A stretch of 64,000 nt of DNA. Origin: Macrostomum hystrix (lineage: Eukaryota > Platyhelminthes > Macrostomidae). The stretch is taken from NCBI GenBank assembly GCA_950097015.1, contig CATNEN010000032.1:1-64000 (forward strand), written 5' to 3'. A model generated the notes under the pieces. The model was not told the origin of the DNA, searched no databases, and worked only from the letters and a program-made list of their open reading frames with translations. Positions 57,312 to 64,000 of this stretch are shown here, piece by piece; position 1 is the first letter of the stretch, and every line of letters starts with the position of its first letter. A program made the translations under genes and the position numbers.

Positions 57312-58556
57312 AATCTGAGGATCTGGAAAGAGAAAGATCCCAATCTGTGGATCTGGAAGGATGAAGATCCCAATCTGAGGATCTGGAAGGATGAAGATCC
57401 TAATCTGAGGATCTGAAAGGATGAAGATCCCAATCTGAGGATCTGGAAGGATGAAGATCCCAATCTGAGGATCTGGAAGGATGATGATCCCAATCTGAGG
57501 ATCTGGAAGGATGAAGATCCCAATCTGAGAATCTGGAAGTATGATGATCGCAATCTGGGGATCTGGAAGGATGATGATCCCAATCTGAGGATCCGCAAGG
57601 ATGAGGATGCCAATCTGAGGGTCTGGAAGGATGAAGATCCCAATCTGAGGATCTAGAAGGATGATGATCCCAATCTGAGGATCTGGAAGTATGATGATCG
57701 CAATCTGGGGATCTGGAAGGATGATGATCCCAATCTGAGGATCCGCAAGGATGAGGATGCCAATCTGAGGGTCTGGAAGGATGAAGATCCCAATCTGAGG
57801 ATCTAGAAGGATGAAGATCCCAATCTGAGAATCTGGAAGTATGATGATCGCAATCTGGGGATCTGGAAGGATGAAGATCCCAATCTGAGGATCTGGAAGG
57901 ATGAAGATCCCAATCTGAGGATCTGGAAGGATGAAGATCCCAATCTGAGAATCTGGAAGTATGATGATCGCAATCTGGGGATCTGGAAGGATGATGATCC
58001 CAATCTGAGGATCCGCAAGGATGAGGATGCCAATCTGAGGGTCTGGAAGGATGAATATCCCAATCTGAGGATCTAGAAGGATGAAGATCCCAATCTGAGA
58101 ATCTGGAAGTATGATGATCGCAATCTGGGGATCTGGAAGGATGATGATCCCAATCTGAGGATCCGAAAGGATGAGGATGCTAATCTGAGGATCTGGAAGG
58201 ATGAAGATCCCAAACTGAGGATCTGAAAAGATGAAGATCCCAATCTGAGGATCTGGAAGGATGAAGATCCTAATCTGAGGATCTGGAAGGATGATGATCC
58301 CAATCTGAGGATCGGAAGGATGAAGATCGCAAGTCTGAGGATCTGGAAGGATGATGATCCCAATCTGAGGATCCACAAGGATGAGGATGCCAATCTGAAG
58401 ATCTGGAAGGATGATGATCGCAATCTGGGGATCTGGTAGGATGATGATCCCAATCTGAGGATCCGCAAGGATGAGGATGCCAATCTGAGGATCTGGAAGC
58501 ATTAAGATCCTAATCTGAGGATCTGAAAGGATGAAGATTCAAATGTGGGGATCTGG
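57312..58556. repeat. 30-bp minisatellite with 150-bp higher-order pattern
   Basis: About 41 tandem units of 30 bp (aatctgaggatctggaagga then tgaagatccc). The marker atgatgatcgcaatctgggg starts at 57,541, 57,691, 57,841, 57,961 and 58,111, always a multiple of 30 apart and mostly 150. The minus strand is open for 400 codons with a ten-residue period (LPDPQIGIFI), which is a consequence of the unit length. Confidence 0.95.
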
Positions 58557-59117
58557 AAGATTAGTGTCCTTGACTCCTTTTGTGATTTCGGTAGGGACTT
58601 TTTTGTGAGCCCCTAAAAGTTCAGTCATTTCGTCGATTTAAACCAGAAGGAGAGCCTAGACGGGTCGGTGAAATTTCGGAACAATATCGCTTCCTGCTCC
58701 CCACCCAATGCGCAAGTTGGTGCAAAATCTGAGACAGACGGATGAAGAACAATTAAACTTTCCTTTCTTCTTTTTTTACACCTTTTAAGCCAGTGACGTC
58801 AACCCCCTATCCCCATTTTGTCTAATCTCCTCCTACCTGGTCGGTAACGTGGCTCTTAATTAGCTATGCAACACTCAAAGTGAGTGCCCACCTGTGAAAC
58901 CAGCACCCACCTGTCACAATTAATCCTTGTTGCGCTATCCCAGATCCTCAGTCCTCCTGACCCGAGGATCCTTCCCGTTTTTTCTCTCCACAATGCAAGA
59001 AAATATAATGGACTTCTTTCGTGGGAAAATGAGTGAAGGTGAGAAAAGTCTTTCTTTATTTCCTTAAAATTTAAGCACCCACAGCTTCTCTGTCCTGAGT
59101 CCCACTTGACGCTTGTG
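58557..59117. other. Spacer between the 30-bp and 21-bp minisatellites
   Basis: About 560 bases of unique-looking sequence with no recognised gene. Short ORFs on the minus strand run into the neighbouring repeat and carry no family signature. Confidence 0.5.
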
Positions 59118-59156
59118 CAGTTTTTCTTTTGTGTACCAGACTCCATATTATAATTC
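59118..59156 (+). repeat. Dispersed 36-bp segment flanking the first 21-bp minisatellite (copy 1)
   Basis: The segment ttcttttgtgtaccagactc followed by catattataattctg is repeated without visible change at about 62,148-62,184. Here it leads directly into the 21-bp array. It may be the conserved edge of a dispersed element that carries the array. Confidence 0.7.
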
Positions 59157-60030
59157 TGCCATTCCAGGTTCTAGAACTGCCATTCCAGGTTCTAGATCTG
59201 CCATTCCAGGTTCTAGATCTGCCATTCCAGGTTCTAGATCTGCCATTCCAGGTTCTAGATCTGCCATTCCAGGTTCTAGATCTGTCATTCCAGGTTCTAG
59301 ATCTGCCATTCCAGATTCTAGGTCTGTCATTCCAGGTTCTAGATCTGCCATTCCAGATTCTAGGTTTGTCATTCCAGGTTCTAGGTCTGTCATTCCTGAT
59401 ATTTGTTCTGTCATTCCAGTTTCTAGATCTGCCATTCAAGGTTCTAGATCTGTCATTCAAGGTTCTAGATCTGCCATTCCAGATTCTAGGTCTGTCATTC
59501 CAAATTCTAGATCTGCCTTTCCAGATTCTAGATCTGCCATTCCAGGTTCTAGATCTGCCATTCCAGGTTCTAGATCTGTCATTCCAGGTTCTAGGTCTGC
59601 CATTCCAGATTCTAGGTCTGCCATTCCAGGTTCTAGATCTGTCATTCAAGGTTCTAGGTCTGCCATTCCTGATTCTAGGTCTGTCATTCCTGATTCTAGT
59701 TCTGTCATTCCAGGTTCTAGATCTGCCATTCAAGGTTCTAGATCTGTCATTCAAGGTTCTGGATCTGCCATTCCAGATTCTAGGTCTGCCATTCCAGGTT
59801 CTAGATCTGTCATTCAAGGTTCTAGGTCTGCCATTCCTGATTCTACGTTTGTCATTCCTGGTTCTAGTTCTGTCATTCCAGGTTCTAGATCTGTCATTCA
59901 AGGTTCTGGATCTGTCATTCAAGGTTCTGGATCTGCCATTCCAGATTCTAGGTTTGTCATTCCAGGTTCTAGGTCTGTCATTCCAGGTTCTAGGTCTGTC
60001 ATTCCTGATTCTAGCTCTGTCATTCCATGT
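59157..60030. repeat. 21-bp minisatellite 1
   Basis: About 42 tandem units of 21 bp, ccattccaggttctagatct plus g, with variants (gattctagg, caaggttct). As 21 is a multiple of three and the unit is nearly stop-free, both strands show seven-residue periodic frames (SAIPGSR on plus, NDRSRTW on minus) of up to 324 codons. Confidence 0.95.
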
Positions 60031-60549
60031 TCATCTGTCATGCCTGATGTCTTTCATAAAACGAATTTTTTTAATCAAAGCAAATAAACATAATTAGCTG
60101 CAACACGATCATTAATACTGATGTGTTTGTTGTAGAACAAGCTCGTTGTTTTGTGCAAATAGAGCATCAATGTAGTCCTACTGACTAATTTATCTTAATA
60201 GAAAATGGTAGAAAAAACGCAAGCAGTATATTTTAGCATATAGAGTATTTTTCAAGCACTTTAGCAGGTATCGCTTCCTGAATTGAGTGAAGGGTTTGTA
60301 AATAAGAACAGGTTAGTGAATTTTGTGCAGCTGCTAGTATCTTCGCAAAGTGACAAGGCTAAAGAGTTTGTACTCAAGAAATTCTCACATTGAGTCCTGA
60401 TTACAATAAGCGATTGTTGTTTTGTGAGTTGCTCTCATTGTATGGGGTTCTGTTGAATCTATATGTCTATGGCCTAACCATATGTACTCAATGTTGAGCG
60501 AAATGAATCGGGTAGATGGGAGAATAGGTTGAGTCAGCTCCACCCACTG
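60031..60549. other. AT-rich spacer 3' of the bHLH gene
   Basis: About 520 bases of AT-rich sequence that would hold the 3' UTR of the minus-strand bHLH gene. A minus-strand TTTATT/AATAAA context occurs near 60,085 but is far from the stop. No other feature. Confidence 0.5.
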
Positions 60550-60864
60550 TCACTGTCCGGATGTCAGGCGTCGCTGCTCGCGCTCACAGTCGCCTCCCTG
60601 AACCTCGCGACCCTCCTCGGCCAGCAGCCGCTGCAGCGCGCTGATGTAGGCGATTGCGCCGCGCAGTATTTGCACCTTGCTCAGCCGCCTGGCAGTCTGC
60701 ATTTCTTTGTTGCCATGCGGCAGTGACTCCAGCAGTCTGGCGTATCCGGCGTTCACGCAGCGGACGCGCTCGCGTTCCCGTTCGTTTCGGCGTTGCGTCA
60801 GAGCCGCCCCGCTGCAGCCGCAGCTGCTGGCTGGCTGGTGGGAATGACAGTGCTCCATAGACAT
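60550..60864 (-). CDS. Achaete-scute-like bHLH transcription factor
   Basis: A single-exon gene of 104 residues. The basic region [20 protein letters not shown] (residues 25-44) has the Glu and Arg that contact an E-box and the RRNERER signature of the achaete-scute family. Helix 1 continues LLESLPHG. The loop (NKEMQTARR) precedes [21 protein letters not shown] as helix 2, ending near residue 85. The sequence [11 protein letters not shown] is closest, from memory, to the ASCL3/4/5 branch. Helix 2 has LSKVQIL where ASCL proteins usually have SKVETL. Short flanks and lack of introns are usual for this family. It would dimerise with an E-protein and act in the nucleus on cell fate, often neural. 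Confidence 0.85.
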   Translation of the reverse strand: MSMEHCHSHQPASSCGCSGAALTQRRNERERERVRCVNAGYARLLESLPHGNKEMQTARRLSKVQILRGAIAYISALQRLLAEEGREVQGGDCEREQRRLTSGQ

Positions 60865-62147
60865 CTAGAGATGGCTGAGCTGTCGACTGTCTGAGGACTC
60901 ATGCCTGGCCTGCCTAAGCCGAACTTATTGTTGTCCCCCAGTGCTTGCTCACTCCTTACCTACCGCAAGCCTCAGCAACTTCCCTATTGGCTGTGGCCGT
61001 CCCGCCCTTGTGTCAGGCCCGCGATTGGAAGGCTCGCATCGATAGAATCCCATTGTCTGTGCTCCTTGTCTCCGTAGTGTCACTCAATATGCGTGCATCT
61101 CGAAAGTCTCGAAATCAATTTTGGCATATTTTAATTTATCAAAATAAAGCTAATAACTCGTATAGTTAGAGGGGCTTTGTGCTCTCATGTACGCAGGCAC
61201 ACACTTATACAGGTGTGTACATCTGCCCCGACTCTTCTTGGCTCAAATAGGTCAATGCTCATGTTCTTGAAGTCCTGAAATTTAAACTCGTAAATTCTTG
61301 TTAAGCTAGTAAGGCTGCATCGGTAGATATCGACTTAAAAGTACTAGTCTATTTATTCTTTAAATAAGAATTATAGATGTTTCAACTAATCTTTTGTCTT
61401 TTAAGCTCGTACAATAAAACCTTAAATATGCCTACCAGGTAGACACACCTGGCACACACACACTCACACCAGCGTTATATGATTGCTGTCGCGAGCCAAA
61501 TCAAACTTCAAGTGGACTTGGCCACTAGCTGCTGTCCACAAAATTCTCTAACTGTCTGCACGAGCTCTGAGCGAGTAATTTCTATACAACCATCAATAAT
61601 GAAGATGTGGTCTTTGCCAGAGCTTGATCTCTCTACTCAACTCCTCGGTAATTGGGAAGAAATGGGGCCAGACGACTCATTAAGGAGCACTTCAGACTGC
61701 GCATTGTTTGCTTTGAAAGAAAAAAAGCAAAAAAGCACTCGGGCAATAGCGAAACTGAACATTTGAATGACATTTCGAGTTGAAAATGCATCGATTACAC
61801 CCCGAGCTGTCAGTAAACTATTCTCAGATTTTTATATTTTATTTATTGTGCCAATTTTAACAGGTCAAAGTACCTGAGGGGATTATGCAACAGGCAGATG
61901 TGAAACACGACCTTTATCAAAGGCTCCTGAAATCCCTGCTTTGCCAGCAATTGTCAGCTAGATCTTGTCATCAAATTGAGGTCTGTTTACCCCAGACAAA
62001 CAGACACACTCAGGCCTCCGTAAGCCCAAAACTGGGCCAGAGAAAAGCTCCAATCGCCTATGAAATCCCACCTCTATCTGGGGAAGTATGGATGAGTTTA
62101 TTTTGTCCCCACCGAACACAATACGAGTATGATGTTCAACCCACTCT
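60865..62147. other. Region upstream of the bHLH gene, no other gene recognised
   Basis: About 1.3 kb that should include the bHLH promoter. CA-rich stretches occur near 61,195 and 61,440-61,470. Plus-strand ORFs of 95-97 codons (61,479 and 61,885) have no family signature and I do not call them. Confidence 0.5.
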
Positions 62148-62184
62148 TTTCTTTTGTGTACCAGACTCCATATTATAATTCTGC
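62148..62184 (+). repeat. Dispersed 36-bp segment (copy 2)
   Basis: Identical by eye to 59,118-59,156 (ttcttttgtgtaccagactc and catattataattctg). Here it is followed by about 120 bases of other sequence before the second 21-bp array. Confidence 0.7.
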
Positions 62185-62309
62185 TCCTGTCTCCTAAGTC
62201 TGCAAATAACTGCCAGAACAATGAGCCCACCGCTCATTGTGTATCAGGATCAAAACTGCTTCTGCCGAATAAACTCTAATTTGATCTGTGAAAATATTCC
62301 TGTAACTCG

Positions 62310-63060
62310 CGTCCTGCCCGTCCCACTCTCATCTCTGCCCGTCCCACTCTCATCTCTGCCCGTCCCACTCTCATCTCTGCCTGTCCCACTCTCATCTCTG
62401 CCCGTCCCACTCTCATCTCTGCCCGTCCCACACTCATCTCTGCCTGTCCCACACTCATCTCTACCTGTCCCACTCTCATCTCTGCCCGTCCCACTCTCAT
62501 CTCTACCTGTCCCACTCTCATCTCTGCCTGTCCCACTCTCATCTCTGCCCGTCCCACTCTCATCTCTGCCCGTCCCACACTCATCTCTGCCTGTCCCACT
62601 CTCATCTCTGCCTGTCCCACTCTCATCTCTGCCCGTCCCACACTCATCTCTGCCTGTCCCACTCTCATCTCTGCCTGTCCCACTCTCATCTCTGCCCGTC
62701 CCACTCTCATCTCTACCTGTCCCACTCTCATCTCTGCCTGTCCCACTCTCATCTCTGCCCGTCCCACTCTCATCTCTACCTGTCCCACTCTCATCTCTGC
62801 CCGTCCCACTCTCATCTCTACCTGTCCCACTCTCATCTCTGCCTGTCCCACTCTCATCTCTACCTGTCCCACTCTCATCTCTGCCCGTCTCACTCTCATC
62901 TCTACCTGTCCCACTCTCATCTCTGCCTGTCCCACTCTCATCTCTGCCCGTCTCACTCTCATCTCAGTCTGTCTCACTCTCAGTCTCATCTCATCTCAGT
63001 CTGTCTCACTCTCAGTCTCATCTCATCTCAGTCTGTCTCACTCTCATCTTAGTCTGTCTT
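62310..63060. repeat. 21-bp minisatellite 2
   Basis: About 31 tandem units of 21 bp, cccgtcccactctcatctct plus g, with cctgtccc and ctctacctg variants. It degenerates at 62,960-63,060 into cagtctgtctcactctc units. The plus strand is open for 326 codons with a seven-residue period (LPVPLSS) because of the unit length. Confidence 0.95.
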
Positions 63061-63639
63061 TCCTCATCAGTTTGGCCACCCTCATGCGATGTGGTGCTCT
63101 ACAGTCATCCAAATCAAATGTGTCTGAAGTGGACGCTAGCAAAGTCTCTGCTAATCAGATGGGAAAACAAAGACCAAAGAGATTTAGTCTGCGTGAAATG
63201 ACCATCAATTTCGGTCGAGTGGAATTATTATATTAGTCGTTCTGTCTGTCCAACGCTTTGTTTATAAAAGCAATTTGTTACAATAAAAGAACGTCTGCTA
63301 GTTACCTGAACTAACAGTTTAGGCTGGATTTAGCCTGAATCCTTGTAGCCCATCCTATTGCGAGTAGAATAATTTTTTGAGACCATGAGCCTCTATTCAG
63401 AGCAATTGTGTGGTTTATACTCGTAATAAAAACGAACACAGTGAAATCAAACCGATCCAGGTATATTTATTAAAAAAGACCAAACTATAACAAAAATATT
63501 ACAGTAAAAATGTATACTTATGCATAGCAGACACGACATAAATAGTAATGAATCGAAATCACAAAACATAAGCCTAAAAAAGAAATGAAAACAGAGTTCT
63601 TCTGTGCGAGCTAGACTAAAATCATTTGTACATGCACAC
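63061..63639. other. Spacer between the last two minisatellites
   Basis: About 580 bases of AT-rich sequence with no recognised gene, RNA or repeat. Confidence 0.5.
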
Positions 63640-64000
63640 GCGATCCAGCCAATTACCCCACCTCAGAGATGTACACGCGATCTAGCCAATCACCCCACCT
63701 CAGAGATGTACACGCGATCCAGCCAATCACCCCACCTCAGAGATGTACACGCGATCCAGCCAATCACCCCACCTCAGAGATGTACACGCGATCTAGCCAA
63801 TCACCCCACCTCAGAGATGCACACGCGATCCAGCCAATCACCCCACCTCAGAGATGTACACGCGATCCAGCCAATCACCCCACCTCAGAGATGTACACGC
63901 GATCCAGCCAATCACCCCACCTCAGAGATGTACACGCGATCCAGCCAATCACCCCACCTCAGAGATGTACACGCGATCCAGCCAATCACCCCACCTCAGA
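63640..64000. repeat. 37-bp minisatellite running off the window
   Basis: About ten tandem units of 37 bp (acacgcgatccagccaatca then ccccacctcagagatgt), nearly identical to each other, with only c/t and t/c changes. The array continues past position 64,000, so its full length is unknown. Confidence 0.96.

Noticed and set aside
57300-58502. A 400-codon minus-strand ORF with a ten-residue period
   Set aside because: It follows from a 30-bp tandem unit; other frames are also open and there is no flanking gene structure.
59113-60097. ORFs of 324, 322 and 283 codons on both strands
   Set aside because: They are shadows of a 21-bp minisatellite. Simultaneous open frames on both strands argue against a real protein.
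62221-63201. A 326-codon ORF with LPVPLSS repeats
   Set aside because: It is explained by the 21-bp unit. I could not exclude a low-complexity secreted protein, but no signal peptide or exon signals support it.

Overview
This is a 64 kb piece of nuclear DNA from an animal. Genes have GT-AG introns, there are tRNA-derived SINEs and an APE-type non-LTR retrotransposon, and the recognisable genes are bilaterian: a MEIOB-type meiosis gene, an achaete-scute bHLH gene and two secreted CAP/EGF genes. The very heavy minisatellite load, the SINE core and possible trans-splice acceptors just upstream of start codons suggest a lophotrochozoan, perhaps a free-living flatworm. That taxon is inference only.

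Layout. 1-4,980: an I/LOA-like non-LTR retrotransposon on the minus strand, with ORF1 complete and ORF2 (endonuclease, reverse transcriptase, RNase H) open to the window edge. 4,990-30,870: a 26 kb block of nested tandem repeats. A 23-bp minisatellite and an 18-bp minisatellite alternate with conserved linker modules that end like RTE-type LINE tails, so the block is a macrosatellite of [linker, 18-mer array, 23-mer array] units with higher-order repeats of 2,162, 1,051 and 788 bp.

31,229-40,050 (minus): the most striking object. Three exons join in frame into one protein of about 2,784 residues carrying an N-terminal CxxC/CxxC module, a Dicer/RIG-I-type DECH helicase, a complete cellular RNA-dependent RNA polymerase with the DLDGD catalytic loop, and a Cid1/TUTase-type nucleotidyltransferase, followed by about 700 unassigned residues. 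This looks like an RNA-silencing amplification complex (helicase, RdRP and terminal nucleotidyltransferase, separate proteins in fission yeast RDRC and in nematodes) fused into one chain.

43,774-50,714 (minus): two tandem paralogous secreted CAP-domain genes, each reconstructed as eight exons with identical intron phases. 52,285-55,721 (plus): a MEIOB-like gene in four exons with SINEs and minisatellites in its introns. 55,930-60,030: three further minisatellites (36, 30 and 21 bp). 60,550-60,864 (minus): a single-exon ASCL-type bHLH gene. 62,310-64,000: a 21-bp and a 37-bp minisatellite, the latter running off the window. Exon boundaries and protein joins were worked out by eye from splice signals and reading-frame continuity; no search was run.
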